Below, piece after piece: positions 9,177-17,779 of a DNA stretch of 64,000 nucleotides. The notes beneath the pieces are model-generated. The model made no database searches. It worked only from the letters and a program-made list of their open reading frames with translations, and was not told where the DNA came from. This DNA is from Acidobacteria bacterium UBA2161 (lineage in GTDB: Bacteria; Acidobacteriota; Vicinamibacteria; Vicinamibacterales; UBA823), in assembly GCA_002328835.1 (NCBI GenBank), contig DCWN01000026.1, positions 1-64,000 on the forward strand, written 5' to 3'. The translations under genes and the position numbers were made by a program. Position 1 is the stretch's first letter. Every line of letters begins with the position of its first letter.

Positions 9177-10811
9177 GTGATTCCCGCAGACGCTTCCGTG
9201 CAACACGCCATCGATATCCGTCGGTTCCCGTGGATCCGGCGCCTGGCCTCCGACTACGCCTCCGACCACGACGCCCTGGCCACGTTCTTCGCCGGCGACC
9301 CGGCAGCGCCCGACGCCTGGCGTGCGGCCATCGCTGGCCGGTCGGCCGCCCGGCCTCCGGTCGAGTTCGTCGACGTCCTCGTCGCCCAGCTCGAGTCACG
9401 CGAGGCACCCGCCGAGGCACGGGCCTCCGCAGAGTCGCTGCGGCGGCCGGACGCCGTGGCCGTCGTCACGGGCCAGCAGGCCGGACTGTTCGGCGGACCG
9501 CTGTTCACCCTGCTGAAAGCCCTGACGACGCTGCAACTCGCCGCGCGGGTCTCGCGTGAACATGGCGTGCCGACGGTTCCGGTGTTCTGGATCGACGCCG
9601 AGGACCACGACTGGGATGAAGTGGCGGCGTGCGCGGTGCTCGACACCGACTGGCAGGTGCAGCGCGTCGCGCTGGCGCCGCCACCGGGCGCGGGCGAGGC
9701 CCCCGTCGGCACGTTGACGATCGGCGACGACATCGGCGGCGTCCTCGACGCCCTGACCCTCGCGCTCCCGCCCACCGAGTTCACCGCCGCGCTCGTCGAG
9801 GATCTGCGCCGGAGCTATCAACCCGGCTCGGGAATGGCCGACGCCTTCGGCCGGTGGCTCGAGACGGTGCTCGGTTCATACGGCCTCGTCGTCTTCGACT
9901 CGTCCGACCCGGCTGCCAAACCCTTCGCCCGCGATCTCTTCGAGCGTGAACTGCGCAGCGGCCGAACCGCCGCGTTGGCCAGCGAGGCCGGGCATCGGCT
10001 CGCCGCGCAGGGTTATCACGCCCAGGTCACACCGGCCGACGGCAGCATCGCGCTGTTCCGGGTCGACGGCGAGCGCCAGCCGATTCGCCGCACCGCCGAC
10101 GGCTTCACGGTCGGCACCGCGCCCGCCGCGCTGGACGATCTGGTCGACGCCCTGGAGCGAACTCCGGACGCGTTCGGGCCGAACGTGCTGCTGCGCCCGC
10201 TGATGCAGGACACGCTGTTTCCAACGGTCTGCTACGTTCCTGGGCCGAGCGAACTGGCGTACCTGGCGCAGCTCAAGGGTGTGTACGAGCACTTCGCCCT
10301 GCCGATGCCACTGTTGCATCCGCGCGACAGCGCGACGCTGCTCGACTCGGCGGGCGCGAAGTTCCTGGACCGGCACGACCTGCCGTTCGAGACGCTACAA
10401 CCCCAGGACGAAGCCGCACTGAACCGGCTGCTGGAGGCGCAGTTGCCGCCGGCGGTCGAGCAGTCGATCAACGATGCGCGGGAAGCGATCCGGGCACGCC
10501 TCGCGGCGGTCGTCGACGTCGTCCCCTCGGTCGATCCGACGCTGGCCGGCGCTGCGAAATCGACGCTCGGCCGGATGGAGCACGACTTGAAGACGCTCCA
10601 CAACAAGATTCTCCAGGCCGCGAAGCGGCGTGACGAGACCCTGCGCCGCCAGTTCACGCGCGCGCGCGCCCAGGCGTTTCCCGACGGCCATCCCCAGGAG
10701 CGAGCCCTCGGCTTCGTCGGCTTCCTGAACCGGTTCGGCCCATCGCTGATCGATCGTCTCCTCAGCGAACTGCCCCTCGACCCGGCGCACCACTCGCTCA
10801 TCACGCCCTGA
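9177..10811 (+). CDS. bshC: Bacillithiol biosynthesis cysteine-adding enzyme BshC
   Basis: BshC is assigned the last step of bacillithiol synthesis, ligating cysteine to glucosaminyl-malate. The 544 residues match the family's usual length. Recognisable blocks are VVTGQQAGLFGGPLFTLLKA near residue 95, WIDAEDHDWDEV near 140, and a C-terminal coiled-coil region (about 430-510). GTG 9177 is used; GTG 9198 (VQHAIDIRRFPW) is equally possible. It is divergent from the pseudokinase gene. bshA and bshB are not in the window. The gene implies bacillithiol rather than glutathione as the main low-molecular-weight thiol, which is an inference from one gene. Confidence 0.93.
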   Translation: MIPADASVQHAIDIRRFPWIRRLASDYASDHDALATFFAGDPAAPDAWRAAIAGRSAARPPVEFVDVLVAQLESREAPAEARASAESLRRPDAVAVVTGQQAGLFGGPLFTLLKALTTLQLAARVSREHGVPTVPVFWIDAEDHDWDEVAACAVLDTDWQVQRVALAPPPGAGEAPVGTLTIGDDIGGVLDALTLALPPTEFTAALVEDLRRSYQPGSGMADAFGRWLETVLGSYGLVVFDSSDPAAKPFARDLFERELRSGRTAALASEAGHRLAAQGYHAQVTPADGSIALFRVDGERQPIRRTADGFTVGTAPAALDDLVDALERTPDAFGPNVLLRPLMQDTLFPTVCYVPGPSELAYLAQLKGVYEHFALPMPLLHPRDSATLLDSAGAKFLDRHDLPFETLQPQDEAALNRLLEAQLPPAVEQSINDAREAIRARLAAVVDVVPSVDPTLAGAAKSTLGRMEHDLKTLHNKILQAAKRRDETLRRQFTRARAQAFPDGHPQERALGFVGFLNRFGPSLIDRLLSELPLDPAHHSLITP

Positions 10812-10860
10812 CCTGACCCAGGACTCGCCCGTCCGGCACCGAGACCATCGGCGCCCCGCG

Positions 10861-10897
10861 CCTGGGAGTGGGCCGGCCTCCGGCCGATAGACCCAGG
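10861..10897 (+). promoter_or_regulatory. Nested hairpin in the penicillin-binding protein leader
   Basis: An inner perfect 6-bp stem (GGCCGG 10871-10876 with CCGGCC 10880-10885) sits inside an outer 6-bp stem (CCTGGG 10861-10866 with CCCAGG 10892-10897). The outer 3' arm runs into the Shine-Dalgarno AGGGAGG just before the ATG at 10905, so folding could hide the ribosome site. It might also act as a bshC transcript end, but no T-run follows. Confidence 0.45.
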
Positions 10898-10904
10898 GAG
10901 GTCG

Positions 10905-13187
10905 ATGACGTCCCGACGAACCCCCGCCCGCCGTCGAGCCGCTCGGACGCGCCCGCGCCGGACCTGGCCGCGCACGATCTGCGTGCTGGTCCTGATGGCG
11001 CTCGCGACGGCGGCCGGCGGCTTCGCCTACGCCTACACGCGTCTGTCGACGGAGATGGATGCGCGGCTCGCCGCCAACCGCCTCCAGCCGAGACTCCAGG
11101 TCTTCGCACGGCCGGTCCGACTCTGGGAAGGCCAGGCAATGAGCCGATCAGAGCTCGTGGCGAGCCTGAACGTGCTGGGCTACTCCGAGCGCCCCGGGCG
11201 CGACGCCCCCGGCGCGTTCGCCGTCGACCCCGACGGCGCGCTCACCGTCGTGGCACGCGGCGGTCCGCACGCCGGCCGGCACCTCCGGATCGACTTCACT
11301 CGGGCGACCCCGCAGCCCCGCATCCGGCGACTCGAGATCGTCGATGGCGAGCGGCTGACCCGTCTCGAACTCGATGCACCGCTGCTCACGTCGCTCGAGG
11401 CCGCATCGCGCGAGAAGCGGCGGGTCACGTCGCTCGAAAACCTCCCGCGGACGCTGGTCGAGGCCGTGCTGGCGATCGAAGACCGACGCTTCTTCGAGCA
11501 CGCTGGGGTCGACCCCGTGCGCATGGTCGGCGCGCTCGTCACGAACCTTCGCGGCGAGCGGCGGTACCTCGTGGGTGGCAGCACGCTGACCCAGCAGCTG
11601 GTCAAGAACATGGTGCTCTCTCCGGAGAAGACGCTGCAGCGGAAGCTCATGGAGCAAGTGCTCGCCGTCCGCCTCGAACAGCGCCTGACCAAGCACGACA
11701 TCCTCGAGCTGTACCTGAACGAGGTCTACCTCGGCCACCGCGGCTCGTTCGCCGTCCACGGGGTCGCGGAAGGGGCCCGGCTGTTCTTCGGACGCGACGT
11801 CGCGAACCTCTCGCTCGCCCAAGCCGCGACCATCGCCGGCGTGATCCAGGCCCCGCAGACCTATTCGCCGTTCCGCCATCCAGAGCGCGCCCGGCTCCGC
11901 CGGAACGTCGTCCTGGCGACCATGGCCGAGGCCGACTATCTCCCCGACGACCTGGCCGCCCGCGCCGCCGACGAACCTCTCGAGGTCGTGAGCTACGCGC
12001 TCGAGGACGAGGCGCCTTACTTTGTCGACTTCGTCGGACAGGTCCTCGCCAACCGACACCCGGAACTCCTGCGCGCGTCGGACCCGGTGGACGTGCACAC
12101 GACACTCGACCTGCATCTCCAGCGGCAGGCGCAGCGGGCCGTGCGAGAGGGCCTGGAGCGGATCGACGACGGCGAGCGATCGGCGCAGGCCGCGCTGATC
12201 GCCACGAACCCGCGCACCGGCGAATTGCTGGCACTGGTCGGCGGGCGGTCGTATCGGACCTCCCAGTTCAACCGCGCCACCCATGCACGCCGGCAGCCCG
12301 GCTCGGTGTTCAAGCCGTTCGTGTATCTGGCGGGACTCGAGCGCGCGTTCCTCGAGCGTCGGTCCGATTTCACGCCCGCGTCGATCGTCAACGACGCACC
12401 GACGGTCTTCGCAACCGACACCGGCACGTGGCGACCGGACAACTACGGCGACCGGTACGACGGCCCGATCACGCTGCGACGCGCCCTCGCCCGCTCTCGG
12501 AACGTGCCGGCCGTCAAGGTGGCCGAGATGGCAGGCTACGATCGCCTGGCCGGCCTCTGGCAACGAGCCGGGGGCAGCCCCATCGACCCGTACCCGTCGA
12601 TCGCCCTCGGCGCCTTCGAAACGACGCCGATGGAGATGGCGAGCGCCTTCGGCCTGCTGGCCACCAACGGCGTCCGCCAGCCGCTGCGCGCGATCGCCTC
12701 GATCCAGGTCGGCGAAGCGGCGCTCGAGAGCCTGGCGCCGGCGCCCGAGCGGATCGCGCGTCCCGACCTCACCTACCTGGTCACCAACATGCTGCGTAGC
12801 GTGTTTCGCGACGGCACCGGAGCCGCGGCGCGCGACTCCGGATTCTGGCTGGACGCCGCGGGCAAGTCCGGGACGACGAACGAACTGCGCGATGCGTGGT
12901 TCGTGGGCTTCACGCCCGAACTGCTGACCGTGGTCTGGGTCGGGCGCGACGACAACCAGCCACTCGGACTCTCCGGGAGCCAGGCGGCCCTGCCGATCTG
13001 GACGGCGTTCATGGACGGCGCGCTGGCCGGCCGCCGTACCGGCGCGTTCGAGATCCCGCCCGGCATCGAGTTCGCACGCGTCGATCCGGAAACCGGCCGT
13101 CTGGCCCGGCCAGGCTGCCCAGGGGTGATCACCGAGGCGTTTCTGGCCGGCACGGTGCCCGACCTCTACTGCCGGCGCCACCGCTAG
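10905..13187 (+). CDS. mrcB: Bifunctional penicillin-binding protein, PBP1b type
   Basis: Polymerises and cross-links peptidoglycan at the inner membrane. A basic cytoplasmic N-terminus precedes one membrane helix (ICVLVLMALATAAGGFAYAY). Next comes a UB2H-like domain (VFARPVRLWEGQ, SELVASLNVLGY), which points to the PBP1b rather than PBP1a group. The GT51 glycosyltransferase has EDRRFFEHAGVD, GGSTLTQQLVKN and LELYLNEVYLG. The transpeptidase has the serine motif SVFK (in RQPGSVFKPF), SRN and KSGTTN. All catalytic motifs are intact and 760 residues is normal. The start ATG has a strong GGGAGG ribosome site. The gene is 93 bp after bshC. In enterobacteria UB2H binds LpoB; no LpoB-like gene is seen here. 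Confidence 0.94.
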   Translation: MTSRRTPARRRAARTRPRRTWPRTICVLVLMALATAAGGFAYAYTRLSTEMDARLAANRLQPRLQVFARPVRLWEGQAMSRSELVASLNVLGYSERPGRDAPGAFAVDPDGALTVVARGGPHAGRHLRIDFTRATPQPRIRRLEIVDGERLTRLELDAPLLTSLEAASREKRRVTSLENLPRTLVEAVLAIEDRRFFEHAGVDPVRMVGALVTNLRGERRYLVGGSTLTQQLVKNMVLSPEKTLQRKLMEQVLAVRLEQRLTKHDILELYLNEVYLGHRGSFAVHGVAEGARLFFGRDVANLSLAQAATIAGVIQAPQTYSPFRHPERARLRRNVVLATMAEADYLPDDLAARAADEPLEVVSYALEDEAPYFVDFVGQVLANRHPELLRASDPVDVHTTLDLHLQRQAQRAVREGLERIDDGERSAQAALIATNPRTGELLALVGGRSYRTSQFNRATHARRQPGSVFKPFVYLAGLERAFLERRSDFTPASIVNDAPTVFATDTGTWRPDNYGDRYDGPITLRRALARSRNVPAVKVAEMAGYDRLAGLWQRAGGSPIDPYPSIALGAFETTPMEMASAFGLLATNGVRQPLRAIASIQVGEAALESLAPAPERIARPDLTYLVTNMLRSVFRDGTGAAARDSGFWLDAAGKSGTTNELRDAWFVGFTPELLTVVWVGRDDNQPLGLSGSQAALPIWTAFMDGALAGRRTGAFEIPPGIEFARVDPETGRLARPGCPGVITEAFLAGTVPDLYCRRHR

Positions 13188-13239
13188 CCGCGGCACTTTC
13201 GCCAGGGCTGCTAGCGCGGGCGGGCCGCGCGGACCCTGC

Positions 13240-13245
13240 TATAAT
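13240..13245 (+). promoter_or_regulatory. Extended -10 promoter (TGC-TATAAT)
   Basis: Perfect TATAAT preceded by TGC, 56 nt before the XdhC-family gene and so a likely promoter of the xdhC-hrcA-grpE-dnaJ group. No good -35 is visible, as is common with extended -10 boxes. A bulged hairpin (AGGC-TTG with CAA-C-GCCT, 13263-13280) lies in the predicted leader. No CIRCE (HrcA operator) is present. Confidence 0.6.
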
Positions 13246-13301
13246 CAGAAGAAACGCTCGCCAGGCTTGGGGCAACGCCTGATCGGGCGCGGCGCACCGC
13301 C

Positions 13302-14147
13302 ATGAATCAAGAAGTCTTCGAAGCGGTCGTGGAGGCGCTCGCCGCCGGTGAGCCGGCCGCCCTGGTCACGATCGTCAAGACGCAGGGCTCCACGCCGCAG
13401 CGCCTGGGAGCGAAGATGCTGGTCTACGCCGACGGCCGGACCGTCGGCACGATCGGCGGCGGTTGCTACGAGAACGACGCGTTCTGGAAGGCCCGTGAGT
13501 CCCTGGAACGTCGGGAACCCCTGGTCGCGAGCTACCAACTGACCGACGACCTCGCGGAGGAAAGCGGGCTCGTCTGCGGTGGACAGATGGACGTCTATAT
13601 CGAACCGCTGGAACCGGCTCCGCCCCTGTACATCATCGGCGCCGGGCACGTGGCCTACCACCTGGCTGCCATCGCCACGAGCGTCGGGTTTCGGATTCAC
13701 GTCGTGGACGATCGGGAGAAGTTCGCCAACGCCGAACGATTCCCTGACGCCGAGGCGATCGTGGTGGACTCGATCCCCGAGTGGTTGCACCACGCGGACC
13801 TCCCGGCGTACGCCTACGCGGTCATCGTCACGCGGGGCCATCGCCACGACCTCGACGCGCTCCGCGCCCTGGCGGCGCGCGATCTTCGCTATCTCGGTCT
13901 CATCGGTAGCCGCGCGAAGGTCTCGCGGGTCTTCGAGGCGCTGACGGACGAGTCGATGCCCGCCGAGTGTCTCCGGCGCGTTCACGCACCGATCGGCCTC
14001 GACATCGGCGCGGTCACGCCGCAGGAGATCGCCGTGAGCATCCTGGCCGAACTGATCGCCGTGAAGTACGGCAAGGCCGGGCGCGGCGAGGCGGACGCGA
14101 CGGTGCGATCGCTGCGGTGGACGCCGAAGAGCCTCGAGACCCGCTGA
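13302..14147 (+). CDS. XdhC/CoxI family protein
   Basis: This family supports maturation of molybdenum hydroxylases such as xanthine dehydrogenase by handling sulfurated cofactor. Evidence is the N-terminal XdhC/CoxI block (TIVKTQGSTPQRLGAKML, GTIGGGCYE, GLVCGGQMDVYIE) and a C-terminal NAD-binding-like XdhC domain (LYIIGAGHVAYHLA near residue 108, LIGSRAKV near 205). At 281 residues it is typical. No molybdenum hydroxylase is nearby; instead its stop codon overlaps the start of hrcA by one base. The genomic role is therefore unclear, and a general redox or cofactor function is possible. Confidence 0.85.
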   Translation: MNQEVFEAVVEALAAGEPAALVTIVKTQGSTPQRLGAKMLVYADGRTVGTIGGGCYENDAFWKARESLERREPLVASYQLTDDLAEESGLVCGGQMDVYIEPLEPAPPLYIIGAGHVAYHLAAIATSVGFRIHVVDDREKFANAERFPDAEAIVVDSIPEWLHHADLPAYAYAVIVTRGHRHDLDALRALAARDLRYLGLIGSRAKVSRVFEALTDESMPAECLRRVHAPIGLDIGAVTPQEIAVSILAELIAVKYGKAGRGEADATVRSLRWTPKSLETR

Positions 14148-15241
14148 TGACTCCAGTGCCCCAATCGCGCCGGCGCCGACCGGAGGACTCGCCGCTCTCG
14201 AAGAGATCGCGAGCGATTCTGGCGGCGGTCGTCAGGAGCTACGTCGAGCGCGGCGAGCCGGTTTCCTCGCTCTGGCTGACGCGGCACGGCCGCTTCGGCG
14301 TGTCGTCGGCCACGGTGCGCAACACAATGGCCGAACTGGAGCATCTCGGCTACGTGCACCAGCCGCACACGTCGGCGGGCCGGGTGCCGACTGACCGCGG
14401 ATACCGATGCTACGTCGACTTGCTCCTGGAGGCCCGGCGACCCGCGCGCTCGTCGGCCAACGTCGAGGCGCGGCTGCGGCGCGCGTCGACGGTGGACGAC
14501 CTGCTCACCAACGTCTCTCACGAGCTGTCGCGGGCGTCGCACTCCCTCGGCTTCGCGCTGGCACCGTCGGGTGACGCGGCGGCGTTCCGCCAGATCGATT
14601 TCGTCCCGCTCGACCGGCAGCGCGTGCTGGTGGTCGTCGTCTCGGCCACCGGGCAGGTCTCGCACAAGGTCGTCGATCTGCCCGAGGCGATGCGACCGGT
14701 GGATCTCACGCAGGCCGCGAACTACCTCAACGGCGAGTTCGCCGGGTTGCCGCTCTGCGACGTGCGGGCGGCCATCCTTGAGCGCCTCGAACAGGAACGG
14801 ACGCTGTACGATGCGCTCCGCGCCCGCGCGCTGCGGCTGGCTCGCGACACGTTTCAGGATCTCCCGGAGAGCCTGTTGTTCGTCCAGGGTACGCCGTTGC
14901 TGCTCGACGACGCGAGCGATGGAGACGACCCGTCGTCGATCGCGAGCCTGCGCTCCCTGTTCGCCATGATTGAGGAGAAGGGCCGGCTCGTACGGCTGTT
15001 GAGTCGCTATATCGACGATCCCGGACTGACCATCATCATCGGCACGGAGCATCGCACGCAGAACCTCCAGAGCCTCAGCTTGATCGCCTCCACCTACTTC
15101 GACGGGCGTCAGACCGGCTGCGTGGGCATCATCGGCCCGCGCCGGATGCGCTACGCCCGGTCGATTGCCGCGGTGGACGGCGTGTCGCGCACGGTGAGCC
15201 ATCTCTTGGGCCCCACCGATGGCGGCGCCTGGACCAACTGA
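14147..15241 (+). CDS. hrcA: Heat-inducible transcription repressor HrcA
   Basis: Represses chaperone operons through the CIRCE inverted repeat and is activated by GroEL. The N-terminal winged helix has KRSRAILAAVVRSYVERGEP, FGVSSATVRNTMAELEHLGY and HTSAGRVPTDRGYR. The C-terminal effector domain includes IIIGTEH and GVIGP-like residues (GIIGPRRMRYARSIAAVDG). Start ATG 14147 gives 364 residues and overlaps the xdhC stop as TGATG; a longer in-frame extension from 13967 is only an antisense-like shadow of xdhC. It heads the usual hrcA-grpE-dnaJ order, though dnaK is not between grpE and dnaJ. Confidence 0.96.
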   Translation: MTPVPQSRRRRPEDSPLSKRSRAILAAVVRSYVERGEPVSSLWLTRHGRFGVSSATVRNTMAELEHLGYVHQPHTSAGRVPTDRGYRCYVDLLLEARRPARSSANVEARLRRASTVDDLLTNVSHELSRASHSLGFALAPSGDAAAFRQIDFVPLDRQRVLVVVVSATGQVSHKVVDLPEAMRPVDLTQAANYLNGEFAGLPLCDVRAAILERLEQERTLYDALRARALRLARDTFQDLPESLLFVQGTPLLLDDASDGDDPSSIASLRSLFAMIEEKGRLVRLLSRYIDDPGLTIIIGTEHRTQNLQSLSLIASTYFDGRQTGCVGIIGPRRMRYARSIAAVDGVSRTVSHLLGPTDGGAWTN

Positions 15242-15249
15242 ACGACGAG

Positions 15250-15807
15250 ATGACCGACGACGCGAATTCTGCACCGTCAGAGGAGACGACTGGGCGCGAG
15301 GCCGACGGTGATGCGGGCGCCGAGCCCTCGCCCGAGTCGTCGGCCACCGATCGGCCGTCCGTAGACGACATCCAGCGCGAGCGCGACGAGTACTACGACC
15401 TCCTGCTCCGCAAGACCGCCGAGTTCGACAACTACCGGAAGCGCAGCGATCGCGAGCGACGCGACCTGCTCGAGAGCGCTGGCGCCGAGGTGCTCGAGCA
15501 GCTGTTGCCGATCGTCGACGACCTCGAGCGGGCACTGGAGGCCTCGACGGGCGACGATCGAGCCGACGCCTACCGTCAGGGCGTGGAAATCATCCACCGC
15601 CAGCTCCTCGATCTGCTCCGCAAGCACCAGGTGACGCCGATGGAGGCCGTGGGGGCCGACTTCGATCCGCACGTCCATCAGGCTGTCGCCCACGAGCCGA
15701 GCGCCGCGCACCGCGACGGCGAGGTGATCGCCGAGATGCGTCGCGGCTACCTGCTGGGCGAGCGCCTGCTCCGGCCGGCCATGGTGAGGGTGGCGAAGGG
15801 TGAGTAA
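15250..15807 (+). CDS. grpE: Nucleotide exchange factor GrpE
   Basis: Releases ADP from DnaK in the Hsp70 cycle. The protein has an acidic, disordered N-terminus (about 45 residues), the long dimerisation helix (RDEYYDLLLRKTAEFDNYRK, RERRDLLESAGAEVLEQLLP) and a beta-domain with VGADFDPHVHQAVAHEPS and VRVAKGE at the end. At 185 residues it is typical. It follows hrcA by 8 bp and its last 8 bases overlap the start of dnaJ, so the three are expected to be co-translated. Confidence 0.96.
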   Translation: MTDDANSAPSEETTGREADGDAGAEPSPESSATDRPSVDDIQRERDEYYDLLLRKTAEFDNYRKRSDRERRDLLESAGAEVLEQLLPIVDDLERALEASTGDDRADAYRQGVEIIHRQLLDLLRKHQVTPMEAVGADFDPHVHQAVAHEPSAAHRDGEVIAEMRRGYLLGERLLRPAMVRVAKGE

Positions 15808-16939
15808 GCGCGACTACTACGACGTCCTCGGCGTGGCGCGCGAGGCCAGCGCCCAGGATGTGAAGAGCGCGTACCGCAAGCTCGCGCTGAAGTACCACCC
15901 CGACCGCAACCCGGGCGACGCCGCGGCCGAGGAACACTTCAAGGAGGCGGCCGAGGCCTATGCGGTCCTCGCCGACCGCGAGAAGCGGAGCGTGTACGAC
16001 CGCTTCGGTCACGCCGGCCTCGGGTCCGCCGGCGGAGGCGGCGTCGACCCGACGATCTTCGAGGACTTCGGCGACATTCTCGGGGGCCTGGGCGACGTCT
16101 TTGGGTTCGGCGATCTCTTCGGCGGCCGCCGCCGCGCGGGCCCGCGCCGGGGCAACGATCTCCGGTACGACCTCGAGATTCCCTTCGACGACGCGGCCGG
16201 CGGCGCCGAGACGACCCTGCAACTGCCCCGCGAGGAGCCGTGCCAGACCTGCCGCGGGACGGGCGCGGCGCCGGGCAGCACGCCGGACACCTGCGCCCAG
16301 TGCGGCGGGCACGGCCAGCTCCGCTACCAGCAGGGTTTCCTCACCGTTGCCCGCACCTGCGGCCGCTGCCGCGGGGCGGGCAAGGTCATCGGCACGCCGT
16401 GCGAGACGTGCCGGGGCGCCGGCCGCACACCGAAGGAGCGGAAGCTCACTGTGAAGATTCCGGCGGGCATCTCGACCGGTCAGCGGCTGCGGCTGCAGGG
16501 CGAGGGCGAACTCGGCGAACAGGGTGCGCCGCCCGGCGACCTGTACGTGGTGGTACACGTCGCCGAGCACTCGTTCTTTCACCGCGACGGCGACGACCTC
16601 CTCTGCGTCGTCCCGATTCCCTACCCCACGCTGGTGCTCGGCGGCGACGTCTCAGTGCCCACCCTCAACGGCAACGAGGAGGTTGCGGTGCCGAAGGGAA
16701 CGCAGTCCGGCGCGCGATTCCGCCTCAAGGGCAAGGGGATGCCGAACGTGACCGGCCGCGGCCACGGGGACCTCCTGGTCGAGGTCCAGGTGGACACGCC
16801 GCGCCGGATTTCCAAGGAACAGCGCGGGCTGCTCGAACGACTCGCCGAGACGATGCACGGCCACAAGGTCGAGCCGCGCGCCCGCGAGGCGCACGACGAG
16901 CGGCCGTTCTTCGAGCGCGTCAGGGACATGTTTGGGTGA
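15800..16939 (+). CDS. dnaJ: Co-chaperone DnaJ
   Basis: Delivers substrates to DnaK and stimulates its ATPase. The J-domain has the essential HPD in YHPDRNPGDA (about residues 31-40). A Gly/Phe-rich linker with repeated FGD/GGLGD follows. All four CxxCxGxG zinc motifs are present (CQTCRGTG, CAQCGGHG, CGRCRGAG, CETCRGAG; about residues 150-210), and the C-terminal substrate domain is complete. Length 379 is normal. The GTG start at 15800 overlaps grpE by 8 nt and the end overlaps prmA by 8 nt. Confidence 0.97.
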   Translation: MSKRDYYDVLGVAREASAQDVKSAYRKLALKYHPDRNPGDAAAEEHFKEAAEAYAVLADREKRSVYDRFGHAGLGSAGGGGVDPTIFEDFGDILGGLGDVFGFGDLFGGRRRAGPRRGNDLRYDLEIPFDDAAGGAETTLQLPREEPCQTCRGTGAAPGSTPDTCAQCGGHGQLRYQQGFLTVARTCGRCRGAGKVIGTPCETCRGAGRTPKERKLTVKIPAGISTGQRLRLQGEGELGEQGAPPGDLYVVVHVAEHSFFHRDGDDLLCVVPIPYPTLVLGGDVSVPTLNGNEEVAVPKGTQSGARFRLKGKGMPNVTGRGHGDLLVEVQVDTPRRISKEQRGLLERLAETMHGHKVEPRAREAHDERPFFERVRDMFG

Positions 16940-17768
16940 TCGGTGGCCGGCGCTGCGCGTCAGGCTTCGGGTCCGTGACCGTCAGCCTGCCGCCGATCTG
17001 ACGCTCGCCCTCCTGGACGACTTTCGGCCCACCGGACTCGACACCTCGAACGACCCCTGGCTGGTCTACTTCGCGACCGCCGAGGCGCGCGACCGCGCCC
17101 TCGGGGCCATCGTCGGTCGGTTGGATGAAATCGGTGTCTCCGCCGAGACCGTCGACCTCCCCGACGAGCACTGGGCCGAACGCTCGCAGGCGGCACTGCG
17201 CGCAGTGCGGGTTGGCCGCCTCGTCATCGCGCCGCCCTGGGATGCGCCGGCCGGCCCCAGCGCCGACACGATCGTCATCACCCCCTCGTTCGCCTTCGGC
17301 ACCGCGCATCACGCCTCCACCCGGCTCTGCCTCCACGCGCTGCAGCGCGTGCCGGTCGAGGGCCGGCGTGTCCTCGACGTCGGCACCGGCTCGGGCGTAC
17401 TCGCCATCGCGGCCAGTCGGCTCGGCGCAGCGAACGTCGTGGGCATCGAATCAGATCCGATAGCGGTCGAGGCCGCTCGCCGAAACGTGGCGGACAATCC
17501 GGGCGCCCGAGTCGAGATCGTGCACGGAGACGCCGCGAACGCGGCGATGCCGAGCGCCGACATCGTGCTCGCGAACCTGACCGGTGCGACCGTCATGGCC
17601 ATGGCCGACCTGCTGGCGGATGCCGTCGGCGGCGGCGGCCACGTGATCGTCGGCGGCTGCACCGGCGATGAGGGCCCCGCACTCGACGCGGCGCTGGGGA
17701 CGCGACTCGTCCGCGATCGGACGGACGCGGAGGCGGGCTGGATCGCCCAGACCTGGCGGCGGAACTGA
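16932..17768 (+). CDS. prmA: Ribosomal protein L11 methyltransferase PrmA
   Basis: SAM-dependent trimethylation of L11. The SAM-binding site is VLDVGTGSGVLAIAA (about residue 140) with the acidic ribose-binding residue in VVGIESDP. The family motif before it, FAFGTAHHASTRLCL, corresponds to the usual GTGxHxTT region. ANLTGAT stands where most PrmA have an NILA-like motif, a mild variation. The TTG start at 16932 overlaps dnaJ; the alternative would begin inside the conserved N-terminal strand. The dnaJ-prmA-rsmE order is found in many bacteria, but here rsmE is on the opposite strand and converges on prmA. Confidence 0.88.
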   Translation: MGDRWPALRVRLRVRDRQPAADLTLALLDDFRPTGLDTSNDPWLVYFATAEARDRALGAIVGRLDEIGVSAETVDLPDEHWAERSQAALRAVRVGRLVIAPPWDAPAGPSADTIVITPSFAFGTAHHASTRLCLHALQRVPVEGRRVLDVGTGSGVLAIAASRLGAANVVGIESDPIAVEAARRNVADNPGARVEIVHGDAANAAMPSADIVLANLTGATVMAMADLLADAVGGGGHVIVGGCTGDEGPALDAALGTRLVRDRTDAEAGWIAQTWRRN

Positions 17769-17779
17769 CTCGAAGCGGC

